From NCBI GenBank assembly GCA_965202745.1, contig CBDBCB010000009.1:1-64000 (forward strand): a stretch of 64,000 nucleotides of DNA. The letters are read 5' to 3'. The position numbers and the translations under genes are program-made. The notes under the pieces are model-generated. The model searched no databases. It had not been told where the DNA came from and saw only the letters and a program-made list of their open reading frames with translations. Positions within the stretch are counted from its first letter, which is position 1. Every line of letters starts with the position of its first letter. Of the stretch, positions 38,201 through 47,580 are shown in pieces. Source of the stretch: JACKII01 sp965202745. GTDB lineage: Bacteria; Pseudomonadota; Alphaproteobacteria; Bin95.

Positions 38201-39637
38201 TTATGACCGGTTGTACAGGTCCTCGTAGCGCACGATGTCGTCTTCGCCGAGGTAGGAGCCCGTCTGCACTTCAATCAGGTGCAGGTTTTCCGAACCCGAA
38301 TTGACCAGGCGGTGAATGTCGCCGACTGAGATGTAGACAGATTGGTTGGTCTGAAACCGCTTGGTCTCCAGGCTCTCCATGTCTTTGCCGATAACCACAT
38401 CGGCTTTGCCCTGCACGACGACCCAGTGCTCCGAGCGGAATTTGTGCGATTGCAGAGAGAGCTGTGCGCCCGGCTTGACGACGATTTCCTTCACCTGGAA
38501 GCGCTCGCCCACGATCAGCGATTGGTAGTAACCCCAGGGGCGGAAGCTGAACGGAAATTCCTCCGCTTGGCTGGCACCCTCGGCTTTCAGGGCGACGACG
38601 ACGTCTTTGACTTTCTGGCTTTCGGATAGCGGCGCGATCAGCACCGCGTCCTTCATCGCGATGGCGGCGATATTGTCGAGGCCGACGCCAACCAGCCGCA
38701 GGGAACCATCCTCGGAGCGCAGCAGTGTGTTGGTGCATTCCAACGCGGTGGCAGGCCCGGAAGTGACGACGCCCTGCGCATCCGGCTTGCTCTGCTGCCA
38801 GACAGCGTCCCAGCTGCCCAGATCGCTCCAGCCACCATCGAACGGCACGGCTGCCAGATTGTCGGCGGGCTCCATGACCGCATAATCGATGGAGACGTTG
38901 CGCGCCTGGCGGTAGGCGTCTTCGCCCAGATGGAAGAACATCAGGTCGGCGTGGCCCTGGTCGACCGACGCCTGGCAGGAGGCCAGCAGGTCGGCGGCGT
39001 GGGCCTCGAACGCGGCGAGAATCGTCTTGACGGAGAACAGTAAAACTCCAGTATTCCAGAGATAGTTGCCGCTGGCCAGCATGGATTCGGCGGCGGCGAG
39101 TTCCGGCTTTTCCACGAAGCGGTTCAACGCGCCGGCGACGGGCACCGTGTCGAAATCCGGTGCCGAGCCAAGCTCCAGGTAGCCGTAGCCGGTTTCGGGC
39201 CGGGTCGGCGGGATGCCGAATGTCACCAGCGAGCCGCCCGCTGCGGATTCTACCCCAGCCTCAACGCAGCGCAGGAAAGCGGCAGTGTCATCGATCACGT
39301 GATCGGAGGGCGCGACCAGCATCAGTGCGTCGGGCTGATCCTTCAGCATCAGCGCGGCAGCCAGGATTGCTGGTGCGGTGTTTCGGCCTTCAGGCTCGAT
39401 CACGATTCTGGCGTCGGTAAAACCTGCATTGGACAATTGTTCGGCCGCGATGAAGCGGAAATCATTACCGGTCAGGATAATGGGGGCGGCGAAATCTGCG
39501 CCCTGAAACCGCTTCAGCGTGGCCTGATACAGGCTTTCTTCCCCGGTTAAGGCGGCAAACTGTTTTGGATAGCTTTGACGCGACAGCGGCCACAGGCGCG
39601 TGCCAGAACCACCGCACAAAATCACGGGATAGATCAT
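38201..39637 (-). CDS. manC: Mannose-1-phosphate guanylyltransferase / mannose-6-phosphate isomerase
   Basis: A 478-aa bifunctional enzyme. The N-terminal nucleotidyltransferase has CGGSGTRLWPLSRQSYPKQF, GRNTAPAILAAALML, LNRFVEKPELAAAE and WNTGVLLF. The C-terminal cupin isomerase has RPWGYYQSLIVGERFQVKEI and LSLQSHKFRSEHWVVVQGKA. It makes GDP-mannose for polysaccharides and glycolipids in the cytoplasm. IS256 copy B begins only 42 bp upstream of its start codon, so its native promoter is probably displaced. It is the only intact clearly EPS-related gene in the window. Confidence 0.95.
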   Translation of the reverse strand: MIYPVILCGGSGTRLWPLSRQSYPKQFAALTGEESLYQATLKRFQGADFAAPIILTGNDFRFIAAEQLSNAGFTDARIVIEPEGRNTAPAILAAALMLKDQPDALMLVAPSDHVIDDTAAFLRCVEAGVESAAGGSLVTFGIPPTRPETGYGYLELGSAPDFDTVPVAGALNRFVEKPELAAAESMLASGNYLWNTGVLLFSVKTILAAFEAHAADLLASCQASVDQGHADLMFFHLGEDAYRQARNVSIDYAVMEPADNLAAVPFDGGWSDLGSWDAVWQQSKPDAQGVVTSGPATALECTNTLLRSEDGSLRLVGVGLDNIAAIAMKDAVLIAPLSESQKVKDVVVALKAEGASQAEEFPFSFRPWGYYQSLIVGERFQVKEIVVKPGAQLSLQSHKFRSEHWVVVQGKADVVIGKDMESLETKRFQTNQSVYISVGDIHRLVNSGSENLHLIEVQTGSYLGEDDIVRYEDLYNRS

Positions 39638-39678
39638 TTGCCGTTCCTCAACGTCCTCAAGGTTTTCTTATATTTATA

Positions 39679-40991
39679 CCGCAATTCTCGCCGAGAAAAG
39701 GCTATGCCCCATGACGAGAGATACCATCACCGCGTTGCCCCATCCCAAGGGATTTTCCGCCGATCCGCTGACGGATTTGATCCGTTCCGGGGCGCGGCAG
39801 TTGATCGAGCAAGCGCTTGAAGCTGAGTGGAGCGCATGGCTTGCGCCATTTTCCAATGAGACGACGTCCGAGGGGCCCGCGCGGGTCGTTCGTCACGCTC
39901 ACCTGCCAGAACGAGAGGGAATGACCGGGATTGGCCCAGTGCCCGTGAAAGGGCCACGCGGGCGGGATCGTGATCGGCAGGCTGAGAAGGGTCGGTTCTC
40001 TTCTTCGATCCTGCCACCGTATCTGCGCAAGGCGAAGTCCGTTGAGGACTTGCTGCCCTGGCTTTCCCTCAACGGCATTTCCACGGGCGATTTTCAGGCG
40101 GCCTTGGCCGCGCTGCTCGGGCCGAACGCGGCGGGCCTGTCGTCCCCCACCATCTCGCGGCTGAAGTCCGATTGGTGGGAGGAGTACGACCGCTGGCAGA
40201 AGCGCGATCTCAGCGCCCGGCGCATCGTCTATGTCTGGGCGGATGGCGTCTATTTCCAGCCAAGGATGGAAGAAAAGCAATGTGTTCTGGTGCTGATCGG
40301 CGCGGATGAATGGGGCCGAAAGGAGATACTGGGGCTGACCGACGGCTATCGCGAAAGGACCGAAAGCTGGCGCGCGCTCCTGCTCGACCTCAAGCGGCGC
40401 GGCCTCAATCACGCGCCCGATCTCGCGGTAGGCGACGGTGCACTGGGCTTCTGGGCCGCCCTTCGCGCGGTCTTCGGCGCGACCGCAGAACAGCGCTGCT
40501 GGTTCCATAAAACCGGCAATGGGCTGAAGGCAATGCCCCAATCGGTGCAAGCGAAAGCCAAAGGCCCCCTGCACGACATCTGGCAGGCAGAGACGAAGGC
40601 CGAAGCCATGGCGGCCTGCGATTTCTTCATCGAGACCTACGGCGTGAAAGACGAACAAGCGGTAGCCAAATGGATCAAAGACCGTGACGTGCTGCTGGCC
40701 TTCTATGATTTCCCGGCAGAACAGTGGAAACACATCAGAACCACCCATCCCATCGAAAGCGCCTTCGCGACGGTGTGTCACCGGACAGGTAAAACCAAAG
40801 GCTGTCTGAGCCGAAAGACCGCCCTCGCCATGGCGGTCAGGCTCCTGATGTCAGCGCAGGGCAAATGGCGAAAGCGCGACGGCGCAAATCGCATGCCTGG
40901 GATAATCCAGGGCATTGCATTCATCGACGGGATCAAACAAATGCAAAACGCCGCCTGATCAAGCCGTCACCAACTTTCGGCCATAGCTCTT
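39679..40991 (+). mobile_element. IS256-family element, copy B (1313 bp, intact)
   Basis: Its length and ends are identical to copy A at 20788-22100. It sits between the divergent start of manC and the tail of a VPLPA-CTERM protein, whose 5' part is missing. No target duplication is evident, which with the lost gene 5' end suggests an adjacent deletion after insertion. Confidence 0.88.
39711..40958 (+). CDS. IS256-family transposase
   Basis: This 415-aa mutator-type transposase has the full DDE set: VYVWADGVYF, LAVGDGALGFW and HPIESAFATVCHRT. The ATG is only 32 bp from the element's left edge, so transcription probably depends on an outside or hybrid promoter. Unlike copy A it has no stop, reading CGA at the place where copy A has TGA. 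Confidence 0.95.
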   Translation: MTRDTITALPHPKGFSADPLTDLIRSGARQLIEQALEAEWSAWLAPFSNETTSEGPARVVRHAHLPEREGMTGIGPVPVKGPRGRDRDRQAEKGRFSSSILPPYLRKAKSVEDLLPWLSLNGISTGDFQAALAALLGPNAAGLSSPTISRLKSDWWEEYDRWQKRDLSARRIVYVWADGVYFQPRMEEKQCVLVLIGADEWGRKEILGLTDGYRERTESWRALLLDLKRRGLNHAPDLAVGDGALGFWAALRAVFGATAEQRCWFHKTGNGLKAMPQSVQAKAKGPLHDIWQAETKAEAMAACDFFIETYGVKDEQAVAKWIKDRDVLLAFYDFPAEQWKHIRTTHPIESAFATVCHRTGKTKGCLSRKTALAMAVRLLMSAQGKWRKRDGANRMPGIIQGIAFIDGIKQMQNAA

Positions 40992-41332
40992 TGCAATCGG
41001 CCAAGGTATACAATTTTGAGGGCAACGGCGTTGTCGAACAGGCGGATTTTCACCGATTGGATTTCCTCAGCGGCGGGTTTTCAGGCCTTGCCGTTCCGGC
41101 GTTTGCCGGGTACTCGCTCTCAGTCCGCGTTGACCAATTGCTGACGGACGGTGCCAGCCATCTGGGGATTGTGCTCGATCCACTTTCTGCTGGGGCGACA
41201 ACGGTTCTGATGCATTTGGATGTTGTGAATCCGCCCCCACCACCGCCCGTGCCTTTGCCGGCGACTTTGCCTTTGATGGCTGTGGCTTTCGGCGGGATTG
41301 CCCTGCTTCGGCGGCGCATACAGCGGCGCTAG
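40992..41332 (+). pseudogene. C-terminal remnant of a VPLPA-CTERM sorting-signal protein
   Basis: About 113 residues follow the IS256 edge in an open frame: YNFEGNGVVEQADFHRLDFL and TDGASHLGIVLDPLSAGATT, ending in a proline-rich spacer and the classical tail VPLPATLPLMAVAFGGIALL plus RRRIQRR. This is the VPLPA-CTERM signal: motif, hydrophobic helix, basic end. It marks surface proteins processed by exosortase-type enzymes in EPS-producing Gram-negatives. The N-terminus and signal peptide are gone, so the protein cannot be exported. The stop codon overlaps the palindromic repeat at 41329. Confidence 0.8.
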
Positions 41333-41371
41333 AGCAGATCCCGATCCATTGGGATCGGGTGAATCTGCTCG
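41329..41371. repeat. Palindromic repeat related to the element at 34865
   Basis: It starts CTAGAGCAGATCCCGATCC and folds back through GGATCGGG and ATCTGCTC with a 3-nt bulge. The start word CTAGAGCA and the inner CCCGATCC are shared with the 34865 copy. It overlaps the stop of the VPLPA-CTERM remnant and may act as its terminator. Confidence 0.65.
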
Positions 41372-41403
41372 AAATCAGAGAGTTAGAGCGGGTTTCCGGA
41401 ACA

Positions 41404-41832
41404 TTATACGCTTGGTGGTGGCCGCCTTGTAATCTGGGTCCGCAAGAGCGGGGGCTCCGGCATTGGCGGAACTGCGGGGTAGACGAATTCCTGCTGTTTT
41501 GGACGAAGAACTTTCTTTGCGCCCTTCACCGCCAGTTTGCCACCGGCCTTTAGTGGCCAAAGAATGGCGGCAATGAGGGTTACGAAAGCCACGCCGATCA
41601 GGAAGCCTTCCACCTGATCAACCAGCACGAGGTTGATGGCGTTCCGCAGAAAATTCGTGATCGCACCGTCAGCAACAAACAGGCTGGTGACGTTGCGGGT
41701 CAACCAATCGGTCGCGTCATAGAATATGGCGTAAGACCCTTTTGGATCCTGGACGCGCCAATAGTAGATACCACAGGCAGCAATGCCGAGTGTCGTCCGG
41801 AAGCCTGGCACCCATTTCATATTGTTTTCCAA
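41404..41832 (-). CDS. Small membrane protein of unknown function
   Basis: A 142-aa protein with a weak hydrophobic stretch near residues 10-25 (LGIAACGIYYW), an amphipathic middle and a strong transmembrane helix at about residues 75-95 (GFLIGVAFVTLIAAILWPL). A basic segment (KGAKKVLRPKQQ) and a proline-rich tail follow. I recognise no family. The start may be the ATG at 41832 or the later one at 41820. It has its own strand and a clear ribosome-site region upstream (GGAAAAC). Confidence 0.55.
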   Translation of the reverse strand: MENNMKWVPGFRTTLGIAACGIYYWRVQDPKGSYAIFYDATDWLTRNVTSLFVADGAITNFLRNAINLVLVDQVEGFLIGVAFVTLIAAILWPLKAGGKLAVKGAKKVLRPKQQEFVYPAVPPMPEPPLLRTQITRRPPPSV

Positions 41833-41857
41833 TAGCCTGCTTTGGCAGGTATTAGGG

Positions 41858-42695
41858 TCAATGGATCATCCCGCCATCGATCAGGATAACCCGGCCGGTG
41901 ACGTAGGCTGAGAGGTCCGTCGTCAGGAACTCCACGACGCCGGCGCAGTCCTCGATTGTGCCTTCCCGGCGGAGCGCCACCACTTCCTTCGCCCGCGCCT
42001 CCCGGTCGCCGAGCCGCCCGGTGCGGATAATGCCGGGCGCGATAGCATTTACGTTGATGTTGAACGGACCGAGTTCCTGCGCCAAAGCGCGGGTGTAGTG
42101 GATGATCGCTGCCTTGGCCGTGCCGTAGGGATGGTAGGCACTGCGCGCATCGACGCCTGCGGTGGAGGAGACCGTCACGATGCGCCCGCCGCCAGCGGCT
42201 TTCAGGTGGGGCGTGGCGGCCATGCAGGTGTACATGCAGGTCTTGACGTTGATGTCCATGACGCGGGTCAGCATCTCCTCCGGTGTGTTGGAGGGGGTGC
42301 CGGTCGTCACCTGGTCGAGAACCTCATTCGAGCCGCCATTCCCGCCGCGCTCGTCGGCAAATAGCACCGTGCCGCCGCCGGCGTTGGCGACGCCAATATC
42401 CAGGCGGCCCATCTTGGCAACGACCTCGTTCACGGCCTGCTCAGCGGCGGTTCGGTCGGTCAAGTCGGCTTCCTATGCCCATGACGCGCACGCCCAGCGC
42501 CTCGCATTCGGCCATAACCGTGTCGGCCGCCAGCAGGGAGCGTTCGAACTCATAAACATCGGCACCGCGCAGGTTGCGGTCGATGATGGCGATATCTGCA
42601 CCCAGTTTGGCGAGACGCAGCGCGTAGCCACGGCCCAGGCCGCGCGCACCACCGGTGATTAAGGCGACTTTGCCCTGGAGCTTGCGTTCACTCAT
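41858..42695 (-). pseudogene. SDR-family oxidoreductase, frameshifted
   Basis: Two frames make one ~280-aa SDR. The first (from 42695) has VALITGGARGLGRGYALRLA and reads to MGIGSRLDRPNRR. The second has DLTDRTAAEQAVNEV, LDIGVANAGGGTVLF, the catalytic VSSTAGVDARSAYHPYGTAK (Tyr-x-x-x-Lys) and the ending GRVILIDGGMIH. One extra G at about 42466-42470 (ATAGGAAGCC where ATAGAAGCC is expected) explains the break. All other motifs are intact, so this is either a very young pseudogene or a base-call error. Confidence 0.8.
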
Positions 42696-42712
42696 ACTGG
42701 CATTCCGTTCTG

Positions 42713-45583
42713 GTGGTTTTTGATCAGCCGGTATTTAACCAGATAGTGAGGCAAGGGACCAACAACGCCGTGCGACTGCTGCGCAATCTTTTCCTGGGCG
42801 TGCTTTTGCTACTGCTCGTTTTGGCGGGGGCAGGCGTGCTCTGGCGGGAAGCTGTATTGGAGACGGCAGGCAATTATGGCCTGGAAACGCTGGGATTTGA
42901 TCAGGCTGGGCTGACCATCACGCAAGTCAGCATGGACCGCATGATTGCCGAAAACGTCTCTCTTGGCCTCGGTTTGCCAACGCTGCGCCGGGTCGAATTG
43001 TATTTCGAGCCGCAGCAACTGATCCGCGGTGAATTGCGGCGTTTGGAGATATCCGGTCTTCGCGTGATTGTTGAGAAGAACGGAGAAAATCTTAATAAAT
43101 TAAAAGAGTTGATTGGTGGTAATTCTGACAGTGGATCAGAAGAAAACCCCAGGCCGGCAGGCAGTAAGAGACGTGCGTTGCCGCACATTCTGCTGGAGGA
43201 TGCAGAAGTCACCCTGCGCGCGACACCGGCGGGCGATGGCTTGCTGCGACTGTCCGGCGAGGTGCTGCCGGGGCCGGATGGTTTGGCTGCCCGGATGCAG
43301 GCAGGGCTCGATCTGGGCCACACGGATGCCACCCTGACGGCGCGAACTGAGACCATTGACGGGCAGAATATCATCTATCTGACGGGTGATGGCACAACCG
43401 ATGCCACCGATCTGCTGGCGCAGGGCCCGTTTGCCGAGCAGGCCGCGGCGATCGTGGCCAAAGGAAAGGCGCGCTATAACCTGGAAGGCCGTATCCCAGC
43501 GCCTTTGCGGCATCCGGCCGACTCCAAAGCCTGGCTTTCCCAGGTATTTGGCCTGAACGGGACGATCAGCGTATCGGAATTGCAGACTGCCTATGCTTCC
43601 GAAACGGTGTCAGGAGAGGTGATATGGCGGATTGCCGGGGACGGGCAGGTGCTCCGTCTGACCCTGCCGCAGGCGTCCGATCTGACCGTCTCAGCAATTC
43701 CGCCGGCGCGCTTGGCTGCGTTAGGGCTGGATATGCCGCCGGATGAGCCTTTCACGGTGCGCATTGAGTCCTCCAGCGTCACTGCTGATTTGGGAGAAAG
43801 TGCGGTCGTCGGCGCATGGATGGCCAAAAGCACGTTAAACGCGAGGATGCATGGCGCTGAGTTCGATGTTTCGATCGACGCTGACAGTGACGCTGGTTCG
43901 CCGGACATAGCGCTACGGCAGATCGGCATAGAGGCGAAAAGCGTACCGCTTAGCAAGGGCGGTGTTACCGGCCGGCTGGAAAGCTTTAAAGCTGAGGTAA
44001 AAGGTTCATTCAATAGAGATAAAAAATTGGAATTAAATGGGAAAATCAGTGGTGTGGGGTTGATGTTGGCGCATCCCCAAGCGACGTTGGATAGGCTGAC
44101 AGTGGAAACGCCGGTCACTCTGTCTGGCAGTTTCGACCAGCCACAGGTTAGAGCCGACGGCTTGTCTGCTGTAGCTGAGGGGCTGACGGTCCCGGGAAGA
44201 GCAAGTGTGACCCAGCCGCTGGCTATTGCGGCATCCGTGTTGCGCTGGGACGGGCAGAAAGCAGTTGCAGAGATCCGGGTAGATAAAGGGGCTGCCTCTG
44301 TCGTTGCTGGCAGCGGTAAGCCGGTTTCGGCTGCTTGGGAGCAGGTGCTGGCCAGTATCTCCGCCAGCATGGACAGCGGGGGGAAACCGCAGATTGACGG
44401 CTCTATCAATGTCAGCAACGGGTCCGCGTCGATACCAAGCGCGGGCGTTCGCATCTCTGGTATGGAGCTGGCTTTGCCGTTGCAGGCCGGTCCGCTGACC
44501 TTTTCCGGACAAATCAGAGACGGCCAGCGTAACCCCAGATTTACGCCGGTTGCGGTCAAGCTGAGCGGTAAAAAAGCAGCCGATGCGGTAACCCTATCCG
44601 GCAGTGCGGCGATGCACCGGGGCCGCGCATGGGTACCGCTGCGGATCAAAGCAGACTTCGATACGCAGAAAGTCCGCGCCTACTATGGTCCGGCTAAGCT
44701 GACTTTCGCCGAGGATAAACTGCAACCAAAGAACCTCTCGCCGTCATTGAGTAAAATCAATCAAGCTACTGGTATAGCGACGGTTTCTGGGTTGGTGGCC
44801 ATCGATCCGGGCCGCGCACCCCGCCTTAGCGCGGCGGTGGTATTCGATGAGGTTTCTCTCAAAACCGACGGCGTGGCAGCAGAGGGCTTGAACGGTAAAT
44901 TGAAGCTGTCATCGCTCCAGCCGCTCGCGTCGTCCGGGGAGCAGACACTCACCCTGCGCCGCCTTGTGGCTGGGGTGCCGCTGGACGACGTGTTTGCCCG
45001 CTTCACCATTCCACGCCGCAGTGGTGGATTGACCGTTGAACTGGGCGAGGTAGGCACCTCGTTGGCGGGGGGGACTATCCGGGTGCGTGATGCCACCTAC
45101 CAGAATGGCGCAGCTGATCTGCTGGTCCGCGTATCGGCCCTGCCTTTGGAGCGCCTGTTGCGTGAGTGGCAGGTTGAAGGGTTGGATGGTACCGGTCTGA
45201 TTTCAGGTACTATTCCGGTTGCGATCCGCGCTAAAGGCGTTGGGATTGGCGGGGGCAGATTGGATGGTCAGCAGCCGGGTGTGATTCGGGTCGATTTCGG
45301 TTCGGCCCGTAACACGCTGACCAGTGCAGGCTCTCAGGTCGAACTGGCGGTCCGCACGCTGGAGGATTTTCACTACCGCGAGCTAAGCATCGGCGTTTCC
45401 AAGCCGATGGATGGTGAGCTTTCGCTGGCCATCGGGCTGGACGGCAATAATCCGGCCGTGCTGGAGGGCCATCCGTTCCGCTTCAACATCAATCTGAGCG
45501 GCAGGTTGGAGCCTATATTGGAAGCTATTCAGGCCGGAGACCGCATCAGCGCCGACCTGCTGCGCGGCAGCTTGGGCAGATGA
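42713..45583 (+). CDS. ydbH: YdbH-family AsmA-like intermembrane phospholipid transport protein
   Basis: A 956-aa protein with an N-terminal membrane anchor (LLRNLFLGVLLLLLVLAGAG) and a very long periplasmic beta-rich body, as in AsmA-like bridge proteins. The C-terminus (DFHYRELSIGVSKPMDGELS, GHPFRFNINLSGRLEPILEA) matches the YdbH ending that engages the lipoprotein YnbE. Known biology: YdbH spans the periplasm and moves phospholipids to the outer membrane, partly redundant with TamB and YhdP. The start may be GTG 42713 or GTG 42770 (VRLLRNLFLG), the latter closer to the anchor with AAGGGA upstream. ynbE and ydbL follow. The frame is undamaged over nearly 2.9 kb. Confidence 0.85.
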   Translation: MVFDQPVFNQIVRQGTNNAVRLLRNLFLGVLLLLLVLAGAGVLWREAVLETAGNYGLETLGFDQAGLTITQVSMDRMIAENVSLGLGLPTLRRVELYFEPQQLIRGELRRLEISGLRVIVEKNGENLNKLKELIGGNSDSGSEENPRPAGSKRRALPHILLEDAEVTLRATPAGDGLLRLSGEVLPGPDGLAARMQAGLDLGHTDATLTARTETIDGQNIIYLTGDGTTDATDLLAQGPFAEQAAAIVAKGKARYNLEGRIPAPLRHPADSKAWLSQVFGLNGTISVSELQTAYASETVSGEVIWRIAGDGQVLRLTLPQASDLTVSAIPPARLAALGLDMPPDEPFTVRIESSSVTADLGESAVVGAWMAKSTLNARMHGAEFDVSIDADSDAGSPDIALRQIGIEAKSVPLSKGGVTGRLESFKAEVKGSFNRDKKLELNGKISGVGLMLAHPQATLDRLTVETPVTLSGSFDQPQVRADGLSAVAEGLTVPGRASVTQPLAIAASVLRWDGQKAVAEIRVDKGAASVVAGSGKPVSAAWEQVLASISASMDSGGKPQIDGSINVSNGSASIPSAGVRISGMELALPLQAGPLTFSGQIRDGQRNPRFTPVAVKLSGKKAADAVTLSGSAAMHRGRAWVPLRIKADFDTQKVRAYYGPAKLTFAEDKLQPKNLSPSLSKINQATGIATVSGLVAIDPGRAPRLSAAVVFDEVSLKTDGVAAEGLNGKLKLSSLQPLASSGEQTLTLRRLVAGVPLDDVFARFTIPRRSGGLTVELGEVGTSLAGGTIRVRDATYQNGAADLLVRVSALPLERLLREWQVEGLDGTGLISGTIPVAIRAKGVGIGGGRLDGQQPGVIRVDFGSARNTLTSAGSQVELAVRTLEDFHYRELSIGVSKPMDGELSLAIGLDGNNPAVLEGHPFRFNINLSGRLEPILEAIQAGDRISADLLRGSLGR

Positions 45584-45653
45584 TTGGTAGCGCGGCGCAA
45601 TTGGCGTACTATATGGTAGCGACGCAAGCAGCGATATGTGAGGTGCGGAACCG

Positions 45654-45851
45654 ATGAACAGTCTACGAATGCTGGCAATTGTTGCTGGACCGGCGGTCTT
45701 GCTGCTCGCAGCCTGTGAACCGACGGTCAAGGTGGAAGCGCCGAAAGAGCCGATAACCATCAATCTGAACGTTAAAATTGATGCCGAAGTCCGCGTGAAG
45801 CTTGAGAAGCAGGCTGAAGAGGACATCAAGAGCAAACCGGGTATTTTCTAG
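45654..45851 (+). CDS. ynbE: YnbE-family outer membrane lipoprotein
   Basis: A 65-aa lipoprotein: signal peptide with lipobox LLLAAC (Cys ~21), then EPTVKVEAPKEPITINLNVK and IDAEVRVKLE, typical of YnbE. It is known to form a beta-stacked partner at the outer membrane for YdbH. It begins 70 bp after ydbH and is followed by ydbL, the same order as in E. coli. Confidence 0.9.
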   Translation: MNSLRMLAIVAGPAVLLLAACEPTVKVEAPKEPITINLNVKIDAEVRVKLEKQAEEDIKSKPGIF

Positions 45852-45915
45852 CTTTGGATGACGAGCGAATGGCCCGGTCCTGGGGATGTGGCTTTGCTCT
45901 AGCGGGAGAAGTCGA

Positions 45916-46263
45916 ATGCGTGTCTTGCTGAATGTTCTGTCTGTTCTGACCGTCGCCTGCGGGTTGCTGTTTGCGGCTGCGCCTGGTGGTTATGTGGCTG
46001 ATAAGCTGGACCAGTACCGGATGGATGGCGTTATAGCCGAGCGGTATGACGGATATACCGAGACCAGGGGCGCAGCGTCCGGCGATGCGGCTGCTCTGGT
46101 GCGGGATGTGAACAGCCAACGCCGTGCTATCTATGAAAAGCGTGCCAAGGAGCAAAACGTGCCGGTTTCCGCCGTCGGCAGCTTGTTTGCCCAGAAAATT
46201 GCCGAAGGTGCGCCGCGTGGAACCTACTTCAAGATGCAGGATGGCTCTTACAAACGGAAGTAA
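45916..46263 (+). CDS. ydbL: YdbL-family (DUF1318) periplasmic protein
   Basis: About 115 aa, with a signal peptide (MRVLLNVLSVLTVACGLLFA) and a mature region containing VNSQRRAIYEKRAKEQNVPV and FAQKIAEGAPRGTYFKMQDG, typical of YdbL. Known role: a helper that prevents misassembly of YdbH with YnbE. The ATG at 45916 is chosen because the signal peptide starts there; the open frame begins 30 bp earlier. It closes the ydbH-ynbE-ydbL operon. Confidence 0.85.
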   Translation: MRVLLNVLSVLTVACGLLFAAAPGGYVADKLDQYRMDGVIAERYDGYTETRGAASGDAAALVRDVNSQRRAIYEKRAKEQNVPVSAVGSLFAQKIAEGAPRGTYFKMQDGSYKRK

Positions 46264-46293
46264 GCTGCGGATGGCAGTGTAGGAGGTGCGTTG

Positions 46294-47075
46294 ATGGCTG
46301 CCCTCTTGAATATTGACGAACAGCCGCTGAGCCAGAGTGGAAGACTACCGCCATACGTTGACGGCCAAGCATCAGGTGCATGGGCAGGTGCCGGAGATAT
46401 TCATCGTCTCCAATGCGCCGCCGGCCAAGCGATTGCCGCCAGCACAACCCCAGTCAGCGCGGCTGGCATACCGATCAAAGCTACCGGCGGCCACCGCCTG
46501 ATATCTCGCTGTTCTTTTGCGTGCAGCCCGCGCCGAAGGATCAGGCGCAAACGCTCTATGCTGATGGGATTGGCGCTTACAAGGCGTTGCCGCCTGCGCT
46601 GAAGACGAAGGCTGACGGGCTGATTGGCATTCACGCGCAGCCCGGCATAGGGCGGGGCGAAGTGGCCGTGCGTGCCGGCGATGCGCCGAAGCCCTTGGCG
46701 CTGCATGAACGGCCGCAGCACCAGCCGGTGGTCTGTACTCACCCTGTGACCGGTGAGAAGGCGATCTGTCTGTGTGAAGCGGGTCAGATGGATTGGGTCG
46801 ACGGGCCGTTTGTGGGCATGGAACCCGGTGTTGATGGAGAGGGCGCGCAACTATTGTACGCGTTGATGCGCCATTACACTGAGCCGCGTTTCGTCTATGT
46901 GCATGAGTGGGAAGCCGGTGATTTGATCATCTACGACAACCGCTGTACCATCCATGCGGCGACCTGGTTTGATGCCGAAACGCACGACCGGATGATGTGG
47001 CGCACCACGGTGCGGGGCAATCCTGGCGCCGAGTATGCCGGAGAAGCGCCGAGCTGGGTGCCGCGGGCGGGGTAG
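46294..47075 (+). pseudogene. TauD/TfdA-family dioxygenase, N-terminus scrambled
   Basis: The C-terminal ~190 residues are in one frame. They include iron ligands in GWHTDQSYRRPPP (His, Asp) and the final H...R region TIHAATWFDAETHDRMMWRT, with HTHPVTG-type CTHPVTGEKAICL. Before WHTD the frame changes at least twice: HGQVPEIFIVSNAPP, a typical TauD stretch, lies in another frame at about 46380-46420, and MAALLNIDEQPLS at 46294 in yet another. Most of the N-terminal region is lost or shifted, so the enzyme is broken although its metal site is readable. The 190 bp after it hold the repeat at 47090. Confidence 0.75.
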
Positions 47076-47089
47076 GGACTAGCGCCTTG

Positions 47090-47262
47090 TAGCGGTTTTG
47101 GATCAGGTCGGATCACACAAATTCATTCCGCTCCCGTGAAGATGGAAGCCGACGCCAGAGAATATCTCAGAGAGTCACGACCTTTTGGTTGCGTCTGAGG
47201 CATGGATTCCCGCCTGCGCGGGAACGGGGGTGCCGTTGAATGATCCGATTTGAACAGGAAAT
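47090..47262. repeat. Composite repeat region between convergent genes
   Basis: TAGCGGTTTTGGATCAGGTC and CGGATCACACAA near the left are mirrored by TTGAATGATCCG near the right. Between them lies GGCATGGATTCCCGCCTGCG, a word common in bacterial interspersed repeats. A related but rearranged set (CTAGAGCGGTTTCGGGTC, CGGGAGCCCATGCC) occurs at 49003-49140. No gene is visible. Confidence 0.45.
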
Positions 47263-47265
47263 GTC

Positions 47266-47580
47266 CTAGGGAAGCGCAACCAAATCCAGCAATGGTGCAT
47301 GCTGCTGCGCGCCGTAAGCGTCGGCGTCGCCAGGGCCGCCAGCGCTGATCGGGCGCTGGATCGAGAACTTGATGGCGTTGGCCAAGGGGTAGAACTCGAA
47401 GCCCAGCAGCTCGTTGTCGGAGACGTTGTAGAGCTCGCAGACTTTGGCGCGGTTAATCAGGCCGGCAGTGCGGACGGCCTCGAATTCTTCCTTCGTGTTG
47501 AACAGGATGTCGAAGGTCACGACGAAGGGGCCTGCGTTCTTGGAGCGGATGACCTCCGCCATCTCGGAGAGGGTCTTCAT
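47266..47580 (-). CDS. DUF4387-family protein (AtuA partner)
   Basis: A ~104-aa protein: MKTLSEMAEVIRSKNAGPFV, VTFDILFNTKEEFEAVR, VCELYNVSDNELLGFEFYPL and NAIKFSIQRPISAGGPGDAD. This is the small DUF4387 family that sits behind, or is fused to, AtuA-like proteins. The start is the ATG at 47580, which overlaps the AtuA stop by four bases (ATGA), showing translational coupling. Its biochemical role is not known to me. The frame is open although its partner is broken. Confidence 0.85.
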   Translation of the reverse strand: MKTLSEMAEVIRSKNAGPFVVTFDILFNTKEEFEAVRTAGLINRAKVCELYNVSDNELLGFEFYPLANAIKFSIQRPISAGGPGDADAYGAQQHAPLLDLVALP

